A stretch of 64,000 bases of DNA from contig NZ_VTOU01000001.1 of assembly GCF_008274695.1 (NCBI RefSeq), positions 558,001 to 622,000 on the forward strand, given 5' to 3'. The position numbers and the translations under genes are program-made. Positions 41,576 to 50,862 of the stretch are shown one piece after another (positions within the stretch are counted from its first letter, which is position 1; every line of letters begins with the position of its first letter). The notes beneath the pieces were generated by a model. It saw only the letters and a list, made by a program, of their open reading frames with translations. It did not search any database and was not told where the DNA came from. This DNA comes from Sphingomonas montanisoli. GTDB lineage: Bacteria > Pseudomonadota > Alphaproteobacteria > Sphingomonadales > Sphingomonadaceae.

Positions 41576-42654
41576 CGCGGCGCTTCATACCCGTAATAGC
41601 TGCCGAAGCGGCGCGAGCTGGGCGAGAAACGGACCTTGTTGAGCAGGAGCTGGATCTCCTCGCAGCCGCCCAGCAGCAAAGTCGCGTCGCGCAACTCCGC
41701 CTCGCCGGTACGATCGGCCTGGACGACCAGCAGCACCTGCCCGACATGATAGGCCAGCACCGACGCCGGCGACGCCGCGAGCGCAGGCGGGCTATCGAAC
41801 AGGACGATGCGGTTGGGCTTGGACGCCAGGCGATCCAGCACATGACGGGTGCGATCGGCCGCAATCAGCTCGGTCGCCTCGTTGGTATATTTGCCCGAGG
41901 GCAAAACGGCGAGGCTGCCGACATCGGTCTTGATCACCAGCGTCTCGACGTCGATGTCGGGATCGGCGAGCGCATCCATCAGGCCGACCGGCCCTTCGAT
42001 GCCCAACGTCGAAAGCACGGTCGGCTTGGCGAAGTCGCCGTCGACCAGCAGCACTTCGATATCGCGCTCGTTCGCCATCGAGAGCGCAAGGTTGACGGCG
42101 CAGAAGGTCTTGCCCTCGTTCGCCTGTGCCGAACAGATGAGCAGGCGCCGCCCCTTGGGCAAAGCCGTCGGCCCGATCGCGTTGAGGAGCAGCGTCCGCT
42201 TGACGATGCGAAACTCCTCGGCGAGCGCGGTGATCGCCGCGTCGGGCATGATGAAGCCCTGTTCGATCAATGCCGCGCGATCGACCTTGGCGGTCTTGTA
42301 GATGATGTCGGGCGCGGGCAGCGCCGCCGGTTCGGCGGCGGCCTGCGACGAGACGGCGGGCGGCATTGCCCCTGCCCCGCCGCTTCCGGCCAGCGCGACC
42401 GGCGGTGGCGCCTGCGTTTCGATCAGCGGCGGCGGCGCAGGCGGCAGTTCGGGCGCCGGCGCGGGCTTGAACGGATCGAACGCCGGCTGGGCCGGCGCCA
42501 TATCGATGATCGGCGTCGGCTCCCCCGTGGGCGGCACGAAGATGCGTGCGCGCAGAATCCCCTCGAAGTCGTAGACCGAACCTGCGCGCTCGATCAGCGA
42601 CCCGCCACGGCGACGGCCTTTCTTGGGGGTCTTATCGGGAACCTGATCATCCAT
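41572..42654 (-). CDS. XrtA-system tyrosine kinase (BY-kinase/CpsD-like)
   Basis: The 360-residue protein has a Pro-rich N-terminus and a BY-kinase domain: Walker A-like LLICSAQANEGKTFCAVNLA, Walker A' VLLVDGDFAKPTV and Walker B IVLFDSPPALAAS. A short tyrosine cluster ends it (GSYYGYEAPR), typical of autophosphorylation sites. The Walker A is non-canonical (QANEGKTF). It would regulate chain length with the adjacent Wzz protein. Confidence 0.9.
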   Translation of the reverse strand: MDDQVPDKTPKKGRRRGGSLIERAGSVYDFEGILRARIFVPPTGEPTPIIDMAPAQPAFDPFKPAPAPELPPAPPPLIETQAPPPVALAGSGGAGAMPPAVSSQAAAEPAALPAPDIIYKTAKVDRAALIEQGFIMPDAAITALAEEFRIVKRTLLLNAIGPTALPKGRRLLICSAQANEGKTFCAVNLALSMANERDIEVLLVDGDFAKPTVLSTLGIEGPVGLMDALADPDIDVETLVIKTDVGSLAVLPSGKYTNEATELIAADRTRHVLDRLASKPNRIVLFDSPPALAASPASVLAYHVGQVLLVVQADRTGEAELRDATLLLGGCEEIQLLLNKVRFSPSSRRFGSYYGYEAPR

Positions 42655-42660
42655 GCCAGA

Positions 42661-44193
42661 TCAGCTTATCATCAGACGTTTAACGAATTCGACCAGCAGA
42701 AGCAGGCCAAACACGCCGGTCAAAGCCCCCGCCGCGGAGGAGAACCAGATCAGTTGCTGACGCTTGGCCGCGCGCGTCTCGACGGTGACGACTTCGGAAA
42801 TCGCGCCGAGCACCGGCAGGCCGCTCGCCTTCGCGAGTTGCTGGGTGGTCGTATAGCTGTTCGACAGCTGGCTCTTGGCGAAGGCGACACCCGAACCGAG
42901 CATAAGCCCTGCGATCAACACGCCCGCCAGCAGCATCGGCCGGTTCGGCGCGGCCGGTTTGGTCGGGAAGGACGGGCGATCGATCACGCGGAAGGCGACC
43001 TTGTCGCTCTTCCCCGTCGCATCCGCGCGCAGCTTGGCATTTTCGCGGTCGGCGAGCAGCTTGTTATACTGATCGCGCAACACCGTGTAGTCACGGTCGA
43101 GCTTCTGGCTCGTCACCTCTTCGTCGGGTGCGGTGATCTGGCGCGTGGCGATCTGCTGCATATCGGCCTGAAGCTGCGCCTTGCGCGCCGAATACATCGC
43201 GACATTGCCCTGCCGCTCGGCCTGCATCGACTTGATCGAGACATAGACGGGGTTGGGCGTCATCGGCCCCGAGACCGATCCGCCGCGCCGCTGCTCTGCG
43301 CGAGCCTGCGAAAGCTGGGCCTTGATCGCGATCACGTCGGGATGCCGATCGGTCCAGCCGCGCGCGGCCGCATCCGACAGCTGGCCCTCGAGCATTGCGA
43401 TCCGCTGCTCGGTCGATCCGCCACCCGGGGCGCCCGCGACCGGAATGCTCGCCGGTGTCGCCGCCAGCTGCCCGTTCATCGCGGCCAGCGCGCTCTGCGC
43501 CGACATCAGGTTGGATTCGACGTTCGATAGTTCGTTGCGTGCCAACTCCATCCGCTGTTCGAGCGAACCGCTGCCCGGCAGATTGCCCATCGTGCGTTGC
43601 GCCAGCGAAGCACGCTGACGATCGACATTGGCGAGTTCCTTGGCACGCCGCGCCAGTTCCTGATCGAGAAACGCCAGTGCCTGCTGGCTTTCATCGCGCG
43701 AGCCCAGGATATTTTCCTGCACGAAGATATCGACGAGCTGCTGCGTCACGTTACGGACGATGAAGGCGGTCTCGCGATCCGAAAAGTCCTTCAGGCCGAC
43801 GCGGGTCTTGATCTCGAGCAGATTGTCGCCGTTCGCGGTGATCGAGATGCCCGACCGCAGCGCACCGATCAGCGGGAGCGATTCCGCCGAGGTCAGCGCG
43901 CGTTCGCCGTTCGAGACATTGGCGACGACGCGCTTGAGCGTCTCCGTCGACGTCAGCGATTGCCGGACCCGTTCCATATCCTTCTGCCGATCACTGTCGT
44001 CGATGCCGATCTGGCCGGTCAGCCGCGAACTGGTCTGCACCGATATGCGGGTCGCGCTTTCGAACGACGCCGGGATCCGCATCACGAACGCCCACCCTAC
44101 CAGACAGATGCCCCACGCGACCACGATCGCCAGCCAGCGCAGGCGCCAGATCGCGAACAGCGCTATCCGGATTTCGGTATAGACGGCTTCCAT
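42661..44193 (-). CDS. XrtA-system polysaccharide chain length determinant (Wzz-like)
   Basis: The 510-residue protein has an N-terminal helix (WLAIVVAWGICLVGWAFVM), a long periplasmic coiled-coil region rich in Arg, Gln and Ala, and a C-terminal helix (LIWFSSAAGALTGVFGLLLLVEF). This is the Wzz/GumC topology of the PEP-CTERM chain length family (TIGR03007). It starts 40 nt after the export gene. Confidence 0.92.
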   Translation of the reverse strand: MEAVYTEIRIALFAIWRLRWLAIVVAWGICLVGWAFVMRIPASFESATRISVQTSSRLTGQIGIDDSDRQKDMERVRQSLTSTETLKRVVANVSNGERALTSAESLPLIGALRSGISITANGDNLLEIKTRVGLKDFSDRETAFIVRNVTQQLVDIFVQENILGSRDESQQALAFLDQELARRAKELANVDRQRASLAQRTMGNLPGSGSLEQRMELARNELSNVESNLMSAQSALAAMNGQLAATPASIPVAGAPGGGSTEQRIAMLEGQLSDAAARGWTDRHPDVIAIKAQLSQARAEQRRGGSVSGPMTPNPVYVSIKSMQAERQGNVAMYSARKAQLQADMQQIATRQITAPDEEVTSQKLDRDYTVLRDQYNKLLADRENAKLRADATGKSDKVAFRVIDRPSFPTKPAAPNRPMLLAGVLIAGLMLGSGVAFAKSQLSNSYTTTQQLAKASGLPVLGAISEVVTVETRAAKRQQLIWFSSAAGALTGVFGLLLLVEFVKRLMIS

Positions 44194-44233
44194 CGAACCT
44201 ACACCGCCCCCACGGCCATGGCAGAAAGCCGCA

Positions 44234-44881
44234 TTAGAATGCGCTCTCGGGAATGATGATCACATCGCCGGGCATCAGCTTGACGTTGGCCTTGATGTCG
44301 CCGCGCTTGATCAGGCTGTCGATCTTCAGCTTATATTCGTCCTGCTTGCCGGTCGCCACATTGTGCCGAACGAGGCGCGCACGGTTGCCCGCCGCATATT
44401 CCGAAAGCCCGCCGACCGCGATCATCGCGTCGAGCAGCGTCATTTCGGCACGATAGGGCACCGAAGCAGGCTTTTCCGCCGCACCGACGATGCGGATCTG
44501 CTGCGAATAGGTGCCCGAGAAACTGTTGATGATGACCGATACGATCGGATCCTTGATGTAGGTCGACAGCGCGTCGCGGATGTCATCGGCCAGCTTGGTC
44601 GGCGTCTTGCCGACGGCGACCATGTCGGTGATCAGCGGCAGGGTGATGCGCCCGTCGGGACGCACCTGCACCGATGCGCCGAGTTCCGGGTTGCGCCACA
44701 CGAAGACGGTCAGCGCGTCGAGCGGGCCGATCGCATAATCCTCACCGGGCGTGGCGCTGGACGACACGAACGGCGCGGGCGGCAATTCCTTGGCCGGCTC
44801 TGCGGCCACGGCCGGAACGGCCATGCCCAGCACCAGCGCAAAGCCGCTAAGTCCCCCAACAAGCGACCGACACAAAACCAT
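44234..44881 (-). CDS. XrtA-system polysaccharide export protein (Wza-like)
   Basis: The 215-residue protein has a signal peptide (MVLCRSLVGGLSGFALVLG, cleavage near AVAAEP). A poly-export domain (IGPLDALTVFVWRNPELGASVQVRPDGRITLPL) and an SLBB-like domain (IRIVGAAEKPASVPYRAEMTLLDAMIAVGG) follow. It is the outer-membrane export component (TIGR03027 type). The ATG at 44881 has GGCGGAGG upstream; the frame extends 12 codons further. About 100 nt separate it from the decarboxylase gene, the likely promoter region for the export half of the cluster. Confidence 0.93.
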   Translation of the reverse strand: MVLCRSLVGGLSGFALVLGMAVPAVAAEPAKELPPAPFVSSSATPGEDYAIGPLDALTVFVWRNPELGASVQVRPDGRITLPLITDMVAVGKTPTKLADDIRDALSTYIKDPIVSVIINSFSGTYSQQIRIVGAAEKPASVPYRAEMTLLDAMIAVGGLSEYAAGNRARLVRHNVATGKQDEYKLKIDSLIKRGDIKANVKLMPGDVIIIPESAF

Positions 44882-44980
44882 ACAAATACCTCCGCCAAGC
44901 GACCCATCGCCCAACATGATGGCGAAATCATGCCATGAAGATGTGAACGCTTCCCTTATGTGCGCAGTTGCACCTAAGAA

Positions 44981-46219
44981 TCACAGGATTTCCCCGCCGT
45001 CTATGGTTAATTCAACCGGCGGCGGATGTCCCAGAAACGATTGCGGGCTCGCACTCGCACCATAAGCGCCCGCCATGAAGATCGCGATCACGTCACCCAC
45101 CTCGGTTCGCGGCAGGCCGACACGGTTTCCGAGCAGGTCGAGCGGGGTGCACAGGCATCCGACGACACTCACCTCTTCCTCGACCGGTGCGGCGATGCGC
45201 GCAGCGTTGGCTATCGGATAATTACGGCGAACAACCGTGCCGAAATTGCCGCTGGCGGCGAGTTGATGGTGCAGCCCGCCGTCGACGACGAGGAAGGTCT
45301 CGCCATGGCTGACCTTCCGATCGACCACCCGCGTCAGATAGACCCCCGCCTCGGCAACGATCCACCGCCCCAGTTCGATCGCGAATGCCGTGTCGGCCAG
45401 GATCGGATCGCGCGCAGCAAGGGCTTCGGCGAGCGCGATGCCGATCGCCTCGATGTCGAGCGGCTTGTCCCCGGCAAAATAGGGAACGCCGAAGCCGCCG
45501 CCAAGATTGACAAGTGGTGGAAGGACTTGCGCTTCATTGCTGAGACCCGCCGCGAGCGCGAGTGCCGATACCTGCGCCTCGACGATCGCATCCACCATCA
45601 GCGCCTGCGACCCGGCGAATATGTGGAGGCCGCTATAGTCGGCGCCCGCCGCAACAATCCGGCCGATCAACGCCGGAACGCGCTCCGCATCGATCCCGAA
45701 CGGCTTGGCGCCGCCACCCATCTTCATCCCCGACCCCTTGAGATCGAAGTCGGGATTGACCCGCACCGCCAGCCGCGGACGGATGGCAAGCCGGTCACCG
45801 ATCGCGAGCGCGCGCTCCGCCTCGCCTTCGGATTCAAGGTTGATCGTGATGCCCGCACGGATCGCGGTTTCGAGTTCGCGCTCGCGCTTGCCGGGACCGG
45901 CGAACGAAATGTCGCGCGATGCCATCCCCGCATCGAGCGCGATCCGCGCCTCCCCTTCCGACGCTACGTCGATCCCGTCGACCATCGCCGCGATCGCACG
46001 CACCAGCGGTCGATGCGGATTTGCCTTTACCGCATAGTGGAGCGCGACCTGCGGGAAGGCCGCGCGGAAGCGCGCGACCCGATGCCGGATCAGTCCGATG
46101 TCATATGCAAAGAATGGCGTATCGCCAGCTATATCAGCCAGTTCTAAAACATTCTTCCCACCGATCATCAGCTGATCGGCCGACGCGAACGCTTCCGGAA
46201 TGGGACCCGTTGGTTTCAT
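44981..46219 (-). CDS. XrtA-associated PLP-dependent decarboxylase
   Basis: The 412-residue fold-type III enzyme has the PLP lysine in VALHYAVKANPHRPLVRAI, the glycine-rich VNLGGGFGVPYFAG, and the active-site Cys region in VVGCLCTPLDLLGNRV. It resembles ornithine/diaminopimelate decarboxylases and matches the exosortase A system family (TIGR03099). The substrate is unproven. Its start overlaps the ligase stop by 4 nt. Confidence 0.93.
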   Translation of the reverse strand: MKPTGPIPEAFASADQLMIGGKNVLELADIAGDTPFFAYDIGLIRHRVARFRAAFPQVALHYAVKANPHRPLVRAIAAMVDGIDVASEGEARIALDAGMASRDISFAGPGKRERELETAIRAGITINLESEGEAERALAIGDRLAIRPRLAVRVNPDFDLKGSGMKMGGGAKPFGIDAERVPALIGRIVAAGADYSGLHIFAGSQALMVDAIVEAQVSALALAAGLSNEAQVLPPLVNLGGGFGVPYFAGDKPLDIEAIGIALAEALAARDPILADTAFAIELGRWIVAEAGVYLTRVVDRKVSHGETFLVVDGGLHHQLAASGNFGTVVRRNYPIANAARIAAPVEEEVSVVGCLCTPLDLLGNRVGLPRTEVGDVIAIFMAGAYGASASPQSFLGHPPPVELTIDGGEIL

Positions 46220-47733
46220 GTCAGCGCCTCGCGCTTAAGCGCAGCGCGGTCGAGCTTGCCATTGGCATTGCGCGGCAGATCGTCCCGCCACCGCACTTCG
46301 CGCGGCTGCATGAAGCCGGGCAGGTTGCGCTTGAAATGCTCCGCCAGCCGCGCGTCGGCATCATCACCTTCGCCGCGCGCAAACAGCAGGATCGCTTGCC
46401 CCAGTCGATCGTCGGGCACCCCGATCGCGACGGCTTCTGCCACCGCGCCGCTGGCAACCGCTGCCTCCTCGATTTCTGTTGGACTCAATCGATTACCAGA
46501 CGTTTTTATCATCTCATCATCACGCCCGACAAAGCGGATCAGCCCATCCGCGTCACGCATCACCGTGTCGCCCGACCAGACCGCCACACCACGCTCATGC
46601 GACGCCGTCGGTGCGGGACGGAAACGCTCGGCCGTGCGCGTCGCATCCTGCCAATAGCCTTTAGCGACGAGTGGCCCGGCGTGGACGAGTTCACCCGGTT
46701 CGCCATCCTTCGCCACCGCACCGTCAGCATCGACGACGAGGATTTCGGCAAAGGGGATCGCGGACCCGATCGAATCCGGATGAGCATCGATCAGCGCGGG
46801 ATCGAGGTATGTCGACCGGAAAGCTTCCGTGAGCCCGTACATCGAATAGAGATCGGCTTGCGGAAACAGCGCGCGCAGCCGGCGCACCAACGGCACGCTC
46901 ATCCGCCCACCGGTGTTGGTGAGACGGCGCAGCGGCGCGATCGCCCCCTCCGGCCAGTTGGCTTCGGCCAACTGCACCCAGAGCGGCGGCACGCCCGCTA
47001 GCGTCGTGATGTCATAGCGTTCGACCGCCTTCACCACATCGCGTGGCGTGAGATAATCGAGGGGGACGACACTGCCCCCCGCCGCCCATGTCGAGAGCAG
47101 CTGATTCTGACCGTAATCGAAGCTGAACGGCAGCGCGCACAGGGTGCGGTCGTCGGCTTCGAGTTTGAGATAGTGCGCCACCGAGATCGCGCCGAGCCAC
47201 AGGTTGGCATGGCTGAGCATCACGCCCTTGGGTCGCCCGGTCGATCCCGAAGTGTAGAGGATCGCCACCAACGTGTCGGGATCGGCGCCCGACGGCCCCA
47301 GCCCGTCGCCTTTGAGCAAGGCGGCGCCCTCGATCTCCTCGACCAACAGCGCGCAACCGTCGGGACGGTCGCCGGGTTCGAGCGTGTCGGCACGACCCTT
47401 GCCCGCAATCAGCAGGCGCGCGCCGCTGTCCGTCAGGATATGCGCGACCTGCGGATGCTTGAGCAAAGGGTTGATCGGAACATGGATCAGCCCCGCCCGC
47501 GCCGCCGCAAGCGGCAGCAGGCAGGTCAGCCGGCTTTTCGCAGCCCAGCTCGCCACCCGATCGCCCGCGACGAGCCCCTGCGCCAATAGATTGGCCGCGA
47601 TGGCCCCGACGATGCGATCGAGCGTCGCATGGTCGATCCTACCCGCCTTGTCGGCGAGCGCGGGCGCTCCACGCGCGCCCATCGTCGCCAGATGATCGAG
47701 CGGACGCGGGTTCGGATCGAGAGCGACGACCAT
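46216..47733 (-). CDS. XrtA-associated acyl-CoA/acyl-ACP ligase (AMP-forming)
   Basis: The 505-residue ANL-superfamily enzyme has LVAILYTSGSTGRPKGVMLSH, SMYGLTEAFRSTYLDP and the C-terminal catalytic Lys region LPRNANGKLDRAAL. It is the PEP-CTERM cluster ligase (TIGR03098), which usually works with a small acyl carrier protein. No such gene is adjacent here. It is the first gene of the eleven-gene cluster. Confidence 0.93.
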   Translation of the reverse strand: MVVALDPNPRPLDHLATMGARGAPALADKAGRIDHATLDRIVGAIAANLLAQGLVAGDRVASWAAKSRLTCLLPLAAARAGLIHVPINPLLKHPQVAHILTDSGARLLIAGKGRADTLEPGDRPDGCALLVEEIEGAALLKGDGLGPSGADPDTLVAILYTSGSTGRPKGVMLSHANLWLGAISVAHYLKLEADDRTLCALPFSFDYGQNQLLSTWAAGGSVVPLDYLTPRDVVKAVERYDITTLAGVPPLWVQLAEANWPEGAIAPLRRLTNTGGRMSVPLVRRLRALFPQADLYSMYGLTEAFRSTYLDPALIDAHPDSIGSAIPFAEILVVDADGAVAKDGEPGELVHAGPLVAKGYWQDATRTAERFRPAPTASHERGVAVWSGDTVMRDADGLIRFVGRDDEMIKTSGNRLSPTEIEEAAVASGAVAEAVAIGVPDDRLGQAILLFARGEGDDADARLAEHFKRNLPGFMQPREVRWRDDLPRNANGKLDRAALKREALT

Positions 47734-47794
47734 GGGTCGGCCCTAGCGGTTAATTCGGCGGCTTAGAAGTAAACTGTTCCCCGAACGGCAGGAA

Positions 47795-48283
47795 TCAGCG
47801 TTCGGCGAACTGGACGAAATCGACCGCGCCAGCGCGCGCGCCGCACGAGAAATGACGCTGTCCGCGATCGGCATCGACGACACCCTCGACCCGCCAGCCA
47901 TCACCGTCGCGGCCGACCGAGTCGACACCCAGCACGCGCCCGCGCGCCATCGTCTCGGCGGCATCGGAGCAGATCGAAGCGACCTCGCGCGCATCCTCGC
48001 CCGCTGCGTTCAGGTCGAAACGGCCGTTCGAACGGACTTCGGGGCGCGCGTCACGATCGCGGTTCCGGCCGGCCGAGGTCGCAAGCGCGACCGCGCCACC
48101 CGCGATCACCGCGCCGAGCAGGAAATTGCCGAAAGCATCGCCGCCGCCGCGCCGATAATAGCCGCCGCCATAACGCGGTCCGCCCCAATAACCGCGCGGT
48201 CCCCATGGGCCAGCTTCGGCCGGAGCCGCCGCACCCGCCAACATGGCAACACTCGCCATCGCACCGATCAGCATCTTTTTCAT
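47795..48283 (-). CDS. Secreted Gly/Arg-rich hypothetical protein
   Basis: The 162-residue protein has a clear signal peptide (MKKMLIGAMASVAMLAGAAAP, cleavage after AEA), then a Gly/Tyr/Arg-rich segment (~25-50), a short hydrophobic stretch (FLLGAVIAGGAVALATSAG), and a C-terminal domain with GWRVEGVVDADRG and a likely Cys pair. No function is recognised; it is probably envelope-located. Confidence 0.7.
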   Translation of the reverse strand: MKKMLIGAMASVAMLAGAAAPAEAGPWGPRGYWGGPRYGGGYYRRGGGDAFGNFLLGAVIAGGAVALATSAGRNRDRDARPEVRSNGRFDLNAAGEDAREVASICSDAAETMARGRVLGVDSVGRDGDGWRVEGVVDADRGQRHFSCGARAGAVDFVQFAER

Positions 48284-48376
48284 CGTCGAACACCCCGAAT
48301 ACGCAAGGCAACAAGCTACAGCGAGTCTGCGACTAACTGCCAGCGGCTTGCGACAAGCTGAATGAGGCGGCTTCGA

Positions 48377-49006
48377 TCAATCCGAAGCGACGGCCTTCGT
48401 TTGAAAACGGACGGTGATGCTTTGCACGGATACCACAGACTTGCCCTGCGAATCCTGGGCGCTCTGGCGCGGATCCACAACCGTTTCAGCGCACGCCAAC
48501 CTGTTCAGGACGCTGGCGGCATCGTTCCCGTTGCTGCTATCCTCAACGGGTCGGCAATCGATCACCTTTCCAGCGGCATCGACCAAAAGGGCCAGCTTGA
48601 CGTCGAACGGGTCAGACACACCGGCCGGCATGCGATCGAGGGTGAGTATCGATCCAGCTTTCAGGGGACGCGGCGGCATGTTCAGACCTTCCAAGCGAAA
48701 CGCCTTCATATTCTCGTAGATCGCGAAGATGGGCTGCCCCGCCTTGTCGGTCGCCGGCTTGAACGTTGCGCGCGCCTCGAGTGCGTTGCAAACCGAAAGA
48801 CCGATCGTGGACCGCTGCAGCGTATCGCACCGGACCACCCGCCCTTCCGGCGAAACGGTCAGCTGGTAGATGACATAACCGCGCTCGGCGACGACCTCCG
48901 AATGCTTGGGATAATCCGCCGCACTCAACCAGGACGACATGTCGATGGGTTCGGGCAGCGCGATCGCCGCAGCGGCCAGCACGAGATTGATAGCCGCCAT
49001 TCCCAC
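48377..49006 (-). CDS. TonB-C-terminal-like secreted protein
   Basis: The 209-residue protein has a weak signal sequence and a TonB C-terminal-like fold: VVAERGYVIYQLTVSPEGRVVRCDTLQRS, VCNALEARATFKPATDKAGQPI. There is no membrane anchor of the classical TonB type, so it may be a stand-alone TonB-C domain protein. The Pfam match is inferred from motifs only. Confidence 0.65.
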   Translation of the reverse strand: MGMAAINLVLAAAAIALPEPIDMSSWLSAADYPKHSEVVAERGYVIYQLTVSPEGRVVRCDTLQRSTIGLSVCNALEARATFKPATDKAGQPIFAIYENMKAFRLEGLNMPPRPLKAGSILTLDRMPAGVSDPFDVKLALLVDAAGKVIDCRPVEDSSNGNDAASVLNRLACAETVVDPRQSAQDSQGKSVVSVQSITVRFQTKAVASD

Positions 49007-49089
49007 CCTCTCATCGTTGGACTGTCAGTGGCAATCTGCCACGGCCTGCCTGCCGGGTCGTGGATGTAAGCGACGCGCGAGCCTCAAAG

Positions 49090-49122
49090 AAAAGCGGGCC
49101 GGAAGTTTCCCCCCGGCCCGCC
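49090..49122 (-). terminator. Rho-independent terminator after the ETF-QO gene
   Basis: GCGGGCCGG (49094-49102) pairs with CCGGCCCGC (49113-49121), and on the minus strand TTTTCT follows. It sits 8 nt past the ETF-ubiquinone oxidoreductase stop. Confidence 0.9.
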
Positions 49123-49129
49123 TGTTGCG

Positions 49130-50782
49130 TCACATGTTCGGATAATTGGGTCCGCCGCCGCCCTCGGGCGTCACCCAGTTGATGTTCTGGGTGGGATCCT
49201 TGATGTCGCACGTCTTGCAGTGGACGCAGTTCTGCGCGTTGATCTGCAGCGCGGGCTTGCCGATGTCGCGACCGACGATCTCGTACACGCCCGCCGGGCA
49301 ATAACGCTGCTCGGGCGCGTCATACCAGGGCAGGTTGATGTCGATCGGGATCGTCGCATCCTTCAGCTGCAGGTGGACCGGCTGATCCTCCTCATGATTG
49401 GTGCTCGACAGGAACACCGAGGAGAGGCGATCGAAGCTGATCTTCCCGTCGGGCTTGGGATAATCGATCTTGGGCGCGATATCGGCGCGCCACATGTCCT
49501 CATTATCCTTGTGGTGCTTCATCGTGAACGGCAGGCCGAGGCCCAGATAGCGCATCCACATGTCGGCGCCGCCCAGGATCGTGCCCGCCAGCGCGCCGAA
49601 CTTGGCGACCATCGGCTCGACATTGCGGACGAGCTTCAATTCCTTGGCGACCCAGCTGGCCTCCAAAGCCTCCGGATAGGCCGTGATCTCGTCGCCCTCG
49701 CGACCTGCCTGCACCGCAGCGAAGGCAGCTTCGGCCGCCAGCATGCCCGACTTCATCGCCGTGTGGCTGCCCTTGATGCGCGGCACGTTCACGAAGCCCG
49801 CCGAACAGCCGATCAGCGCGCCGCCCGGGAAGGTGAGTTTGGGCACCGACTGCCAGCCGCCCTCGTTGATCGCACGTGCGCCATAGGATACGCGGCGACC
49901 GCCCTCCAGGATTTCGCGGATCTTCGGGTGGGTCTTCCAGCGCTGAAATTCCTCGAACGGATAGACGTGCGGGTTCTTGTAGCCGAGGCCCACCACGAAG
50001 CCGAGCGCGACCTGGTTGTTCGCCTGATGATAGAGGAAGCCGCCGCCCACTTCCTCGGTCAGCGGCCAGCCCTGCGTGTGGATCACGCGGCCCGGAACAT
50101 GCTTTTCGGGATCGATGTCCCACAATTCCTTGATGCCGATGCCGAACGTCTGCGGCTGGCTGTTCGCCTCGAGGTCGAACTTACCTTTGAGCATCTTCGA
50201 AAGATGGCCGCGAACACCTTCTGCAAAAAAGGTATATTTTGCGTGGAGCTCCATGCCGGGCATGTAATCGGGCTTGTGGCTGCCATCGCGCGCGATGCCC
50301 ATGTCGCCGGTCGCGACGCCCTTCACCGACCCATCGTCATTGTAGAGGATTTCGGCCGCGGCGAAGCCCGGGAATATCTCGACGCCCAGATTCTCGGCCT
50401 GCGAGGCGAGCCAGCGACAGACATTGCCGAGCGACGCGGTGTAGGTGCCCTTGTTGTTCATGAAGGGGGGCTGGATGATGTGCGGGACCGAGAACTGGCC
50501 GTTCTTGGTCAGCACCCAGTGGAGATTCTCCGTCACCGGCACCGTCAGCGGGGTCGAGCTGTCGTCGCGCCAGTCGGGCAGAAGTTCGTCGAGGGCGATC
50601 GGGTCGATCACCGCGCCCGACAGGATGTGTGCGCCGACTTCGGACCCTTTTTCCAGAACGCAAACGCCGATTTCCGCACCCGCTTCATTGGCGAGCTGCT
50701 TCAGCCGGATCGCAGCGGCCAGGCCTGCCGGACCTGCTCCCACGATCACGACGTCGTACGTCATGGATTCGCGTTCGGACAT
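49130..50782 (-). CDS. Electron transfer flavoprotein-ubiquinone oxidoreductase
   Basis: The 550-residue protein has the FAD-binding VVIVGAGPAGLAAAIRLKQL, a ubiquinone-binding domain, and a C-terminal 4Fe-4S cluster with CPAGVYEIV and NCVHCKTCDIKDPTQNINWV. It passes electrons from ETF to ubiquinone in acyl-CoA and amino acid oxidation. The ATG at 50782 (MSERESMTYDVV) is preferred; the frame is open 32 codons upstream into the divergent promoter. Confidence 0.96.
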   Translation of the reverse strand: MSERESMTYDVVIVGAGPAGLAAAIRLKQLANEAGAEIGVCVLEKGSEVGAHILSGAVIDPIALDELLPDWRDDSSTPLTVPVTENLHWVLTKNGQFSVPHIIQPPFMNNKGTYTASLGNVCRWLASQAENLGVEIFPGFAAAEILYNDDGSVKGVATGDMGIARDGSHKPDYMPGMELHAKYTFFAEGVRGHLSKMLKGKFDLEANSQPQTFGIGIKELWDIDPEKHVPGRVIHTQGWPLTEEVGGGFLYHQANNQVALGFVVGLGYKNPHVYPFEEFQRWKTHPKIREILEGGRRVSYGARAINEGGWQSVPKLTFPGGALIGCSAGFVNVPRIKGSHTAMKSGMLAAEAAFAAVQAGREGDEITAYPEALEASWVAKELKLVRNVEPMVAKFGALAGTILGGADMWMRYLGLGLPFTMKHHKDNEDMWRADIAPKIDYPKPDGKISFDRLSSVFLSSTNHEEDQPVHLQLKDATIPIDINLPWYDAPEQRYCPAGVYEIVGRDIGKPALQINAQNCVHCKTCDIKDPTQNINWVTPEGGGGPNYPNM

Positions 50783-50862
50783 CTCAATACCCCTCGAAAC
50801 TCTGCCCAGTCTCCGGTCGTCGCAACCGACGAACGTCATAGCCGAAAGCCGCTGCCCGCGAA

